The notes under the pieces are model-generated. The model was not told where the DNA came from and did no database searches. It was given only the letters and a program-made list of their open reading frames with translations. Shown in pieces: positions 1 to 11,710 of a stretch of 64,000 bases of DNA (its first letter is position 1; every line of letters begins with the position of its first letter). A program made the position numbers and the translations under genes. The stretch covers positions 117,505,161-117,569,160 of the forward strand of contig CM036618.1 in assembly GCA_020746105.1 (NCBI GenBank), in the 5' to 3' direction. This DNA is from Trogon surrucura (lineage: Eukaryota > Chordata > Aves > Trogoniformes > Trogonidae).

Positions 1-3000
1 AAGCAGCACACTGTCCCCTCGCAGCGGCTCCCTCGGCCAGCCCGGACTGGAAATCCCAGGGGTTAGAGCAGGTGGGGACCCCGAGGATGATTCTTTTCCT
101 CTAAGGGCCTGATTCTGCAGGGACAGGTAACAGGAGAGCGATCTGTGTGGAAAACATCACCGCGCCTTTAAGCACCGTTTGTCTTTGCTTGTCTTAACTT
201 TGCTTCTCCCTTAAGCTCATAACAGCTACAACGAGACTACTACGGTTTGATTTAGGGCAGATTTATTTCCAGCAACCTCTTGGTGTTACAGCAGGTGGCA
301 GCCTTATCCCAGAGTTCCAGAAACGAACACTACCTGAATTTCAGACAATACATGCCTTTTCTTGTCCTCTGGTGCCTGCTCGCCACCAGCAGAAGCCTCA
401 GTAGGAACTGAGCAACTGCACAGGAGCAGCGAGAGAGACAGGAACGAGACTGAAATCAGCTCCTCGCGCTTGCGGGGCTTGGCTCCTCCCCAGAGTTCTG
501 ACCAGCTGTTGCATCACCTCTTTATCCATGTAGGGTGATGCTTCTCTGCCAAATTATACCAGAGTTCAAGATCAAGGTAATTAAAAATCCACGCTAATTC
601 ATTTCTTTACCTTGACGTGACAGAAAATACACCATACTTTGTGCGGAGTATGTCAAAATCAAAGCGACGTTTTTCAGCCCTTGACTGAATAAGATGTTTG
701 TGCTGTACTGAAAAGCACCTCTGTTCGGAGACCCACAGCAGCTGGCTGAATGAACCGCGCCGTGGGCGAGGCCTCGAGTTACTTCATCTGCTGGTGACTC
801 TTCAAAAGAGCCTCAGATACGCTCTGTGGATTCACCCAGCCCTGAAAAGCGAGGAGAAAAAAAAGCAATCAGCACTCTTCTGCCCTGCCCCTCTTTATTC
901 CCTGCTCATAGAGCCAGAAAAGCAACACGGATTGGGACAGGGTTTTTTGAGATGACCACATCTCGGGGCACCAAGCTCATTCGAATACTCCCTGGATCCC
1001 GTGGAAGCATTTCCTCTCACCACACGGCAGCTCCTTCGTACGTACTGTGATTTTATGCCTGCCTGGCTGGTATTAATCAGTCCTAGCGATCTGTTTCACA
1101 AGCATGAGAAAGGTGCAAAGGCATCTTCTTCTGGCTCATCGCTCCCGATTAAAACACAGAAACGCAGATTTACTTCCAAGTGCAGGCTCTGCCTTCAATT
1201 TCTACTTTTTATCCTGCTTCTGTTCTCACAAAATATGGTAATGGCATCCAGATGCTTATTAACGCGTCTCACACTAACACCCAGAGACAGGAAATACAGG
1301 CCAGATGAGGAAGAGAACAGCTTAAACAATAGTTAAGAGAGATGAGAGGAATTCAGAGGCAGCAGGGCAAGTAAATTTTACTCGGGAGCCTTCGTGAAAC
1401 TACTCAAATGGTTGTCAGGGAGCGACTCTATAAACTCTGGCGTAAAGGAGAAGTCCCACAGGACCAGAGAACCTATTATCAATATCTAGGGGGACATCCA
1501 AATGCAGCATTAATTGATTTTAAAAAGCCACGTGATCCTAAAGCAGTTGCTACAGGCTTACAAAACCAAGCCGTGCCTAACCAACGCCGCTTCTCTCTTC
1601 GATAAGGCAGCTGGGAAAGGGAAATCACAGACGTGCTGCATCCTCACCCACAGACCCCTGGCTCATGCCGCCACCAAAGGAAACGGTCTAGACAACCTCA
1701 CGACGAGGTGAAGAGGCGAGTCGGTACGCTCAAGGTGTGACAATTCATCACATCCTCCACTCTGTGTGTCCCCGACAGCCGCCGCCACAGGAGCATCGGC
1801 TCCCAAAATCTGGCCCAAGAGGCAGGAGGCAGTATCTCTCTGCGTGTACTGTGGAGGAGAGACGGGGTGAAAGCATTAATTTCACACAGCAAGTCAGCAC
1901 CAGCAAGGGAATGACCCCAATTCCCTGTGCTATATTCAAGGTCGTGGCATCCACGGAGATCTTTTCCTTACAAGACATGCGCGCCACCCACCCCCCGTCC
2001 AGCTTTTAATGAAAGAACCACTTAAAATACTCTTCCACCAACCTACCCAGCCCGCAGAGGCTGCCGCAGGCTGCTGCCCACATCTGTCCCTCAGAGAAGC
2101 CTTTTCATCCCTTTGAAAGCTGCCCCCTTCTTTCCCAGCTCTGCTGAGAAATCCGGCTAACTACAAATCTCGAGGCCATTACTCTGCAGTTCTCCCATCT
2201 CCCTGGCATTCATTCATTATTAATAGCTCATCATTAAATGTTAATATATTGAATATCAGAGGTTTAAGGCTTGGTAGGCACCTTTCTTCCCTTTTTAAAT
2301 TCAGGTCCATTCAGTGTTACGCAGCGGAAGCTGTGGATGAGTAACACAAGTTGTAACATCCTTTATTTCCAAACTCTGCAGAAGTGCTTGAAATACAAAA
2401 GCTGTTGCTTTGAGTTCTTTGGGTTTTTTTAAGAAAGCAAACAAAAAACCCAAACAGTAAGCCTTTGGTCTCGACTTGCTCTTCAGTTTACTGAGCTCTT
2501 CTCAGTTTACTTAAGTTTACTTTGTCCGAGGGCCTTTGACGAGTTCTGGCTTTGTCCATTAACGAGCTGCTTGCACAGGCAGGACGGGAGAGGCTCGGCT
2601 GTGTAAGAAAGCGGGTCTGCGTCGGGCTGATCCCAGTGCAGGACCCGTCCCCAGAAGAGCAGTGGGTTGGGGGTGCTCCAGGAGAAGCACAGAAGCCTGT
2701 GGGAGGGAGGGAGCCTCTCTTGTCGGGTTTTTCAGGGTGGAATTTGCTGTGCCCCCATCCCAGGGGTGGCCCAGTCCCACACCCGGGTGCAGCAGCGACC
2801 CTGCCAGCAGCACCGATATTTGCTCGCGCAGGGTTGTTTTGGTGGGGATCATCCCCCTCCCCTGGCGGTTAAAACCTGAAAGGAGAAGGGTGTAGAAGAT
2901 CCGAATTGCTCAGCGTTCGGGGCTCGGGCACCCAAAATTCCAGCGCTTCGCAATGGGCAGAGAGGTACTGAAACAAAGCAGCAAGAACCCCGGCAGCCTG

Positions 3001-3189
3001 ACAAATACACCTTGGGAAGAACGATCAAAAGGGCTGCTTCAGCGTAGAGAAGAAAAGGTTGAGAAGGGACATTCTCACTCCCGTCAACTATGTAAAACAC
3101 ACTGCTAGAAGGAGGAGAAAAAACTATTGCCTCCACCTTCTCTGCAGGGGAACAAGCTGTAACGTGCTAAAGCTTTCCTTCTGGGGGGC

Positions 3190-3290
3190 TTTAGGTTCAA
3201 GACGAGGAGCGATTTTTTACTAGGAGGATGGCACAGGCTACCTGGAGAGGTTGTGGAGACTCCTTCGCTGCAGATTTTGAGGGTGAGATG
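3190..3290 (+). mobile_element. CR1 LINE 3' region fragment
   Basis: GATGGCACAGGCTACCTGGAG followed by GTTGTGGAGACTCC matches the avian CR1 3' region. The copy is diverged and truncated at both sides. Confidence 0.6.
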
Positions 3291-6200
3291 AATGCTCACA
3301 AGCAGTACTTGGGTGGAAGCAACTGCCGCGGGGCACGACAGCACAGGAGAGGATTTTCCAAAGATCTGTGATGACATTAGGAGCAGCACATTCTTCAATA
3401 AGCTGATGCAAAGAAGCTCGCTGCAGCCAAAACTTGTGAAAAAAAATGATGCAATCTGGGAACTTTTTTTTTTTTTTCTCCCCTTCTCCTTTGAAGTAGT
3501 AGGGAAATTCCAAAGAAACTAAAATCTGGTACTTAACTCCTATTTTAGACTAGCCCATCCGACATCCATACTAAGCAAAGCAAAAAGAAAGCAGATCAGA
3601 GCTCACACAGACAAAGGACGACAACATAATGCCAATCAACACAGGGTTTGGGGGGAAAGAGAAACTCCTGTCTGGCAAACTCGCTTTCCTCCTCCGAGGT
3701 AACAAGCGTGGCAGACAAAAGGCATCCCTAATGGAGTTTTGCAAGACATTTGACTCAGAACGGAGTGACACGATCAGGAGATGAGCACTCCCCTCTGTCA
3801 GAGGGGCCCACATGAAATAGCTTTGCTGACAGCTCACCCGTGGCGGCTCTGCCGCGGAGGGGACGGAGTCACTCGGGAAGCACCCGGACCTGACGCCGCT
3901 TCAGGTTGCCACTCGGGACCGGGGAGCGCACGTAAGGCGACTGCCGACAGCAAGAGACGCCCACGGGACGGAAGGATCAGCCAGGTGGGACGTTGGGCGC
4001 AGGGAAGTCATTTAGAAACTGCTGCTACGCTGGGTGCGCTGCTGGTTTTTGAGCACCAAGAGGAGAGGTGGGTTAAGCACCTCCACACAGTGGACTTCCT
4101 CCACTCTGTCCTGGGAAACCAACTTCTGGAACCCAACTTTATCCTTCTGTAGCACGAACTAGCCCCTGAATTACAGCCTGAAAGATTGTTTGGGGTCAGC
4201 AGAGCCTAAGCCTCTTGCACGATAGCATCCGACGTATTTTTCGCTGCAGAACCATAAATACAGCCTGGCTTTGTTAACCATTAGCCTATACAGATAAAAA
4301 TGCAATGAAATGCAGACACACATGGTCGATAAATATATTTATTCTTTCATGAGGAACACTAATTCCAGGCTGCCACGGTTTAAAGACCACTCAGTTGCAT
4401 AAACACCGTGCGTTTGGCAATATTGTTTTAAGGACAGGGCGGGCTGGGGAGTTTTTCCTTCAGGGCTGGCACGATCTCTGGCCAAGCCCCCCTTTTGCGA
4501 AGGCATCGCCCCGGCTCCCGTGAGGGCTCTCCTGGGCAGGCAGGTGCCAGGAGCTGCCAAGGAGCACAACGCGAGCACTGATTCATCGACGCCCAAAGGC
4601 GCTTCCACACACACCTTCTGCTCCAGAACAGGTGGAGCGAGATTTCCAAGCGATAGAGAGTGAGAGAGTGACGCTGGCAGAAACGCTGAGTAATGCCGAA
4701 AACACCCGGAGCTCTGGCAGAGCCGAGGGCTTCGGCGTTGCTTGCCCTGCCTCAGCAAAGCTGCTTTGAACCCACTTTTAATGCAAGTAAGCTAAAAAGC
4801 TTTACAGATCCACGCTCCGCGCTGCCACGCACCATTTAAAAGACCTTCTTCCAACTGACTCAGCTCCCCTTCTAGAAGCTGAGCCGTTACTAAATGAACT
4901 GCAGCCCCAGCAGCTTTGTTCTGCTTTGCCCACCCGGCTGCTGTGACCACGGGGGCAGCAGACGGGAGAGGGGTCTGCGCCCCGGTGACACATCTTGGGT
5001 AAGGTTTGCCCTCCAGCAATGGCGGAGGGTGTCGCCGCAGGTTCATCCTGTGGTGGGACGCACGGACACGTCCCCAGCGACAGGGCAACGCCCTACGGAA
5101 AGGCAGGCAGGGCAGGGGAGAGACCGCAACGTCGTCTCAGTCCGCTGCAATTTGGAGCCTTTCAGCCCCTTAAAGTCACATTTTAGGTGACTCTCCAGAC
5201 AAAAGAGAAATGGGCCCACCTGCATCTCTAGTCCTACGGAAACTACTGAAAACGTCAGCCAACTGAAAGCACAGGCCAAAGAGAACAAAATAAAATACAG
5301 AGGCCAGTTAAACAGCCAGGCTGTCTCCCTGTTGCTCAGGGCTAACAGAACAGAGGGTGGCATCACTGGAAGCTATGTTTGCTTTTAATTGTCCTTGCTC
5401 CACCGAATAACTAATTCTCCTCCCACATGACAGGCAAAAAAAAAATAAAATACGAGGGTTTTTTTTGTAAAGGATGAGTTGACTCAATTCCTTCCCTACA
5501 GCGCATGACAGCAAGCTGCAGTTTTTAGCTTTGCATCCAGGCAAGTTTAGAATATTGCTGCATGCGTTTGGTTTGTTTCAAGTCTTCTGGGATCAGCTAA
5601 AAATATTGTTTTGGAGAGAAGAGGATACGGAAGCACTAAAGGCTTAGTGATCATTCAGCTTCTAAAGCGCAGCCAGCCAAAGGGAACGGCACAGGTAGGC
5701 CCCATTTCTAAGGTGGTCGTATGAAAATTTATTTTACAGGTGTCAGAGGGCTGGGATGTGCTGGGGATCTCGGCATGATCCAGAGGAAGAAGTGGATCCC
5801 CTCAGCCCAGAGATGAAATGCTGGGCTTACCACGAGACTGATCATTCCTGTGGCTGTTTCCCAGGAGCCAGGGAAACCCGTTGCTCTTCCCTTATCCTTG
5901 ACAAGCTCACATTTCCAGCATTTTCCAGGAGAAACTGAAGAGAAACCTTATCTAGGCTGAAGAATAGACGACCATAAAAAACCCAAACCACATTTTGCAG
6001 GGCCTGAGTTCAGCCAACAAGGTTCAAGTCACGTATTTCAATACAAACACTTAAATCAAAACCACAGCGAACGTGACAGAAGCTGTCAGATAAAAGAACC
6101 GCAGAGAAAAGAGAATCTGATTTAGGTTTGTTTGTCTGGAGGTTGAATCAGAAAGAAGTACAAGGACAAAGCTATAAATAAGGAGACAGGATGATCTTGG

Positions 6201-9057
6201 GAGTTATTTGTAAGGAATACACACAAGGAAGCTTCCCCTCCTGCCCCCCGAGTGATTTAACCGTGCGCTGTGTTTTTCTACACTGTTTGAAAATGTGAAT
6301 TATCATTTCCTACCTACCATCTCCACGCCGCTCACGTTTCGTGCAGTGTACTCACCGGGAATCCCCGGGAGCGTGTCTTGTGCTGCGCAGGGAAGTCTCT
6401 TAATGAGACCTTTCCTCTAGGAAGAGTCACAACAGACGATCCTCGCGCGAGTTCCAACTCCAAAGTACTCCACTCACACTATTTCTGAAAGGCAGCAGAT
6501 CTCAGTACAGAGCTGCTATGACGTACGTAGGGTAAGAGGAAAGAAACCAGCAGATTAATAATTTACTCCTGCCTCAAAGCTATTCGGTGACACTGGATCA
6601 GCAAAGGCATCCAAAACAAAAACATCACAGTATCGCAGCATCGCCACGTTACAGAGGAGCTGCCTCCGCCAGCAGGAAAGTGCTTTTCTAGCTCATCTGC
6701 AAGGTCACTCGCACCCGCGCAGGGGCTGCAGGATGTCTGCACCCCCTGCACGGGCCCTCAACAGGGATGGCAGAACAAGAGTATTTCCTGGTGCCTTCAC
6801 TGCTGCCACAAGCGCATCCTTGCCAGCAGAACCAGGCAAACACCACAGGCCAGAAAACTGGGCGACGCTGGTTCTCATTCCCTCCTGCCAGCCCTGCGAG
6901 AGGGGCAGCAGGACAAGGATGGAGCTGGGCGCGCTAACAGCAAATTCAAGAGCGGCAGGGAGTGGGCAGGGAGCGGGCAGGGAGCTCCTGGCTGCCAGAG
7001 CTGGCACTTGGCCTCTGGTTACTCACTCATCTTCCCCCGAGCTCAGCCCCAGCCGATGCCCAACCTGATCCCTGCTTCTGCACAGTCTGCTGCGGCTCTG
7101 GGAAGGGCTGTACTGGCCAGGGCTGGAGGGAGGAGGACAGGCAGCAGCTCGCAGGGAGATCAAGGCAGGAACATAAGGATTCAGGCACTGGGGCTTATGG
7201 CCAACGCTGTTCCCCGACACCGCACCGATGCGGAGCCTCCGGCCGGCCTGAAGCCATGCATCCTGCAGGCTTTGCATTCCCCCGAGGCTGCGTTTGGGAC
7301 ACCGCTCTCACGGGGACAGCTTAGGCTTGAGGGAATAAAAGCACTTTTCCCCCCTGCTCTTTAAATCTGCCACTCTCTTGCTTCCAGGAAGGAGACAGGA
7401 CCAGACCAACCACCAGTAGCAACCAGCACAGCTGAGGCAGCCGGCTGGTTCCTGTGCAACAGCCACACATCAGTGTTTCTCCCCTTCAGATTCTGTCACT
7501 GGGCATGTTACCAGGGGATACTACACCTGAAGAGCATACTTTAACACAGCGCTGTTCTCTGCAAGAAAACAGGGTCCCAAGCTCTCGCTGCTGCCCTGAA
7601 GCAGCACCCGGGAAGGGGCAGGCCTGCTGCCGCCCCTGCAGAGGCCGCACTTGCCAAAGAGCCCCTGACACAGCCGCAGGAACTGTCCCAGCTCCTGCAG
7701 AGATGCTTTGCCGCATCTTTTTCACGGGATGCGCAACAGCACGTGTACAGGTGACCTCCTACCAAAAGAGCCTTCGAAGCTGCGCTTCCAGGATGATCAC
7801 AACAGCCCTTACATTAAAGCAGAGTACTATCATCAAAAAAAAAACCAAAACAGATGAGCATTGCCAGTGTTTTCACAGAAAAGGAAGCAAGGATTGTACA
7901 AGCCGAGACCAGGACCAGGAAACCTGGCTGAACACAACAGCAGCCAGGCCTAACCAAGGCTGAAAGACAGGGTGCAGACAGGCAGCTCTGGCCATCACGA
8001 TAGATTTATACTGCAAAACTAGAAAGGTATTTTTAGAATCAGGCTGGAAAGTGCCTCTTCAGAAGGAGATCAAGGGTGCCACAGCAAGGTCATTATGGGA
8101 TTTGCACAGCACCTTCAAGTACACGAGGACTGCTGGGGTGACCTCACCGTGTCATTAAACCTGTCCGGACACCGGCCTCATTCCTGCAGGTATGACAAGC
8201 CTAGCACAGATGGGATCATAAAACCTCATCCCCAGCCTGCGCCGCGTGTCTCAGAGCCACGCCTCACGCTCGCGGTACTGCCTGAACCCAACAGCCGAGT
8301 CAGCAAAGGGAAGAGAACGCTCGGTCAGTGCTGGGCTACCCCTGCTTCCTCAGGGAAAGCCCCCAGCAATCCCCTGTCAACACGCTCCTGCCCTGCTGCG
8401 AGGCAACACACCGAGCTGCCCCCTTCTGCTTTGGGGGTGAACAAATTAAAAAAAAACAAACCAAAAACCAAACCAGCTTTGTTAGGCAGCTGCTGCGCCA
8501 AGCTGCCACCTTTCACTCCTGTTAAATCCAGGCAATTTCCTACAGCTGAAAAGCAGATTAGCTCGTTAAGTCACCTGCACTACCCACCAACTGCACAGAA
8601 GAGAGCAGCCAGGCACAAACCCAGTGCAGAGAGCTGGCTGCTCCGCTCCAGATGCACTTCCCCAGATCTTCGCAAGACCTGATGGCTAGAAGAGAGCCTG
8701 CACTTACCTCATTTCCACACGCATTCCCTCACCAGTTCCACACACCTGCAGCGATTTCTCAGGGAACAGTCCTGTCCCATCTGCTGGTTGCATCATCGAG
8801 GCCTCTTTTCATTCAAACCAACCTTTGAAAGCAGGTTAAGGCCACAGACCTCATTTGGGGCTGGTTTTTTTGCAGGTACAAGGGGCTGAGTACAAATCCT
8901 TCTATTTAAATTGTTTATTAAAGAACAGAAGAACGGTGGGAGCAGAACTCAAACAGGGAACCACAGCTAAAGCTACTCCTTTTACTTATCTTGGACATTG
9001 CATGGAAATTCTTCCTCAAACTCCGTGACCGACGCTATCCTGCTTTTGAGAGTGGGA

Positions 9058-9063
9058 TTTATT
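9058..9063 (-). terminator. Candidate distal poly(A) signal AATAAA
   Basis: This is the first canonical AATAAA on the minus strand downstream of the PELI1 stop; another lies at 8929-8924. If used, the 3' UTR would be about 2.65 kb. Confidence 0.3.
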
Positions 9064-9258
9064 TCTGTGTCCCAGGCACTTGAATGCCCACATTCTGCCC
9101 TTTTAAAAATGGGATTAACAAGCTCAGCTTGGGTCTGCCCGGGGCAGACTCCGACGGATTATCTTAGCATAATACTATCAGAGAAACAGCCAGTTCTGCT
9201 AAGACCACGCGTTTTTCTGTGCCGTTTCTTTTTTTTTTTGGGGGGGGTGGAGGGGTGG

Positions 9259-9297
9259 CAGGGGTAAATATACCACACAGGGGTAAATACACCACAC
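9259..9297 (+). repeat. Two-copy 19-bp tandem repeat
   Basis: The unit beginning CAGGGGTAAATA and ending CCACA occurs twice in tandem with one difference, next to a T10/G8 run at about 9229-9247. It looks like simple slippage. Confidence 0.6.
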
Positions 9298-9875
9298 CAG
9301 CATCCAGTTGTGTCTGCAACACTGGGCAAGTTCGGCGCTTTCCACGTCTGCTGCTGTCCAGTTCTCCGACTGTTCTTCACAGTTCACCTTTACATCACTC
9401 ACACTACTTGGCAGCATTCTTCACGTCCTTTTCTGATCTTTCACATCCCCGTAGTCAGCGAGATCAGGGCCAGGGAAGACGTGCCACGCCGATTTTGTGG
9501 GAGGCGGAAACGAAGAGCTCTTGACACTTCCAAAGAGCCCAGCCGTTTAGTTACAAGTTTTTGCTTACGTTTCTCTACTTGTGACTTACTTGGGGAAGGG
9601 ATCACTTAACCATGTCTTTTGAACAACCACCTCGCCTTTGTTAGCGTAGGGTTAAACGTAAAACACACTGAGAGGTCACTCCTGAAAGGAGCCATCCAAA
9701 TCCCCGACTGGGATAACCCGCAGACTCTTTCCAGTTGCGTCCTTCTCGTGATCTTACTCCACAAGCGCAGAGCAGACGCCTCACGTGACAGCAGAAAGGC
9801 CACCTCCAGCCGCCCTGCCCAGCTCTTGAAAACAAAAGCAACAGACAGTCCCAGAATTTCCATTTTTGAAAAGTG

Positions 9876-9881
9876 TTTACT
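9876..9881 (-). terminator. Candidate variant poly(A) signal AGTAAA
   Basis: AGTAAA is a known minor poly(A) hexamer. It is the first plausible signal at the expected distance from the stop codon. Support is position only. Confidence 0.25.
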
Positions 9882-10499
9882 CACGTAGTCTGAATAAATT
9901 AATTTGCAAATAAAAATCAAACTACAGTATACTATAGTCTGAATAAAATGATTAGAACAACTACAATATAGGGATTTCTCGCTGCATAAAGTTTCATTAC
10001 TTAATGCATATCATCTGGAAAATGTCAAAATCAGTTCTATCCTATGGAAAGGGAGTAACAGCAGTTACTGGTACATGACAGCTAACTGAACTTATAATAC
10101 AGGTTTCCTGACACATGCATTTCCTGAGTGAACCAAACAATATATATCATTTCTTTTTAAAAATGGAGAAGCAATGGACAAAGTAAATAATTCATGACAT
10201 CTAAGCAACATAGGTCTCTCTTTAAACCCCCAAAAAATTATAGAACAGCTTCAAAAGGAAAAACTAAAGCTATGCTATGAAGTACAGGAGTCTGTTACTG
10301 TCAATTATACAGTACGTATTTAAAAGAAAAAGAAAAAAAAAGGTATGAAGCTGGCCAAAAAAGCTCAACTCAATCCTAAGAAGGGTCAGGCTGGGTATTT
10401 GCCATGAAGCAGAGCGGGTCAGCAGCAGAGCTGGATGTAGTGCACTGGCCTGTTCTGGTGGATACGGAGGGAAAGGAAGAGTAGAGGAGGGAGAGCAGA

Positions 10500-10850
10500 G
10501 AGATAAAGTACGGACCGGAGCCCGCGCAGCCTGAGCGGGGCTCACGCCAGCATCCCACGCCGGGGTGCACCAGCCCCCGCCCAGCGCCAGCTCTCCCCTG
10601 CCAGCCTGCCAGGCGTGACAAGTGGCACGAGGACGCCGGGGCGCGTCCCTCGGGTACCGGGCTCCAGCTCTGCTCTGCGTGGCCTGGGCGGGTGTTTGGG
10701 GCCAGCAGGAGGGCAGAAGGTCCGACCGACGAGCCCGTCCCAAGGTGGGACCGGGGCCGAGTCCCTGCTGCCGCTCCCCACGGGTGCGCGGACACACCCA
10801 CCTCTCCCCGCTCCGAACAGCGAGGAACAAAATGAGCCTCCTCCTTCAGG
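10500..10850. other. GC- and CpG-rich block inside the PELI1 3' UTR
   Basis: About 350 bp of strongly GC-rich sequence interrupts the AT-rich UTR. Open frames cross it on both strands but none resembles a known protein, and openness is expected in such composition. No repeat family is recognised. Confidence 0.5.
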
Positions 10851-10883
10851 TTTGTTCACGTTAGAAACCCTCACGAGTACCAC

Positions 10884-10892
10884 TAATGCTAA
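10884..10892 (-). promoter_or_regulatory. miR-155 seed match (nucleotides 2-10)
   Basis: The plus strand reads TAATGCTAA, identical to miR-155 nucleotides 2-10, so the transcript has a 7mer-m8 site extended by two pairs. A miR-155-Peli1 axis has been described in mouse T follicular helper cells. Confidence 0.5.
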
Positions 10893-11606
10893 ATAAAGAG
10901 ATGTGTTAGCACGAAGGGAGAAAAAAAAACCCTTAATCTAGACTAAGTTGCATATTCAGAGTCTGGTCAATATTCTCGTCAGAACCAGATCTTCAGTACG
11001 GTCCTACCAAAAAGACATTTTAGGAAGTCCTCCTTTCTCTACCTTTCAACACGGTTAAAGCACACTTTTATGCCATCATGATTTGCATTAGCTTTGTTTA
11101 AAAAGCATTTCAACTACTCTAAGAACTCAGTATTTTTAGATTAAAAAAAGATTTTTCTACCATTTCCACCTCGCGTTCTTCTCCGCCCAGAGCTACTCTA
11201 CACATCCAATTGCTGGATGTAGCACGCTATGACCATGCTACTCTCTAAACATTCTACGTATTTTCAATAATAAAGATAAATAGAAAAGAGTTAATATACA
11301 CGTTATATTTTACAATGTTTGCGTCCAAGCTGTAAACTAATGTTCTTTGAACTGTTTACCCTCCATATACAAAATGAATGAAACAGCTTTCAAACACCGT
11401 GGGCATGTGATTCAAAACTATCAAAGGGAAGGCATCGAAGTTCACTCTACATTTCCTTCACCTCTTCAGAAGTAGTTATTAACCAAAAAAAAAAAAAAAA
11501 AAAAAGCAGGAGTTTCCCCCCCCCACCCCGAGTTTCTTCCACTGTCAAACTTTTCTCAATAGAGAGGGATTTGTCTGTCGTAACAAAAACCCCAAAATTC
11601 TTCATC

Positions 11607-11613
11607 TTAATGC
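11607..11613 (-). promoter_or_regulatory. miR-155 seed match (7mer-A1)
   Basis: The plus strand reads TTAATGC, identical to miR-155 nucleotides 1-7; nucleotide 8 does not match. A similar match lies at 10001-10007. These are weaker than the site at 10884-10892. Confidence 0.35.
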
Positions 11614-11671
11614 AAACCAGCAAAGCCCGGAGAATAAGAAAAAAGAGTTGGTTTAAAAAATCAGAACCGCT

Positions 11672-11682
11672 TAGCTTATCAG
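11672..11682 (-). promoter_or_regulatory. miR-21 target site in PELI1 3' UTR
   Basis: The plus strand here reads TAGCTTATCAG, identical to nucleotides 1-11 of mature miR-21. The PELI1 transcript therefore carries an 8-mer seed site extended to 11 nt. It begins 29 nt after the stop codon. PELI1 repression by miR-21 has been reported in mammals. Confidence 0.75.
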
Positions 11683-11710
11683 TTTCCTGCAGTCCTCGGC
11701 AACACGCGCG

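Larger units (their letters stand above)
1..9855. other. Sequence downstream of PELI1; no gene recognised
   Basis: Apart from the CR1 fragment at 3190-3290 and the short tandem repeat at 9259-9297, I see nothing I can name. Composition alternates between AT-rich and GC-rich stretches. Open frames such as 7454-7963 and 8095-8682 are not supported by any recognisable domain. In mammals VPS54 lies on this side of PELI1; no VPS54 exon was recognised here. Confidence 0.6.
9860..11710 (-). other. PELI1: PELI1 3' UTR (proximal part; end uncertain)
   Basis: From the TAG stop the minus strand runs through mostly AT-rich, ORF-poor DNA with several ATTTA motifs, for example opposite 9896, 10184, 10890 and 11278. 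I see no canonical AATAAA on the minus strand until 9063-9058. A variant AGTAAA lies at 9881-9876, giving a UTR of about 1.85 kb, close to what I remember for mammals. A 21-nt poly-A run (poly-T in the transcript) sits around 11485-11505. Confidence 0.5.

Noticed and set aside
1408-1605. 65-codon frame with a plausible-looking peptide
   Set aside because: Considered as a transposon or exon remnant, but it has no splice sites in the expected places and I recognise no family.
7454-7963. 169-codon plus-strand frame
   Set aside because: No recognisable domain; a competing minus-strand frame covers the same interval.
8095-8682. 195-codon plus-strand frame
   Set aside because: Low-complexity Ser/Pro/Lys composition without recognisable domain, upstream context or splice sites.
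10270-10830. 186-codon minus-strand frame in the 3' UTR
   Set aside because: It lies within the GC-rich block, resembles no protein I know, and overlaps other equally open frames on both strands.
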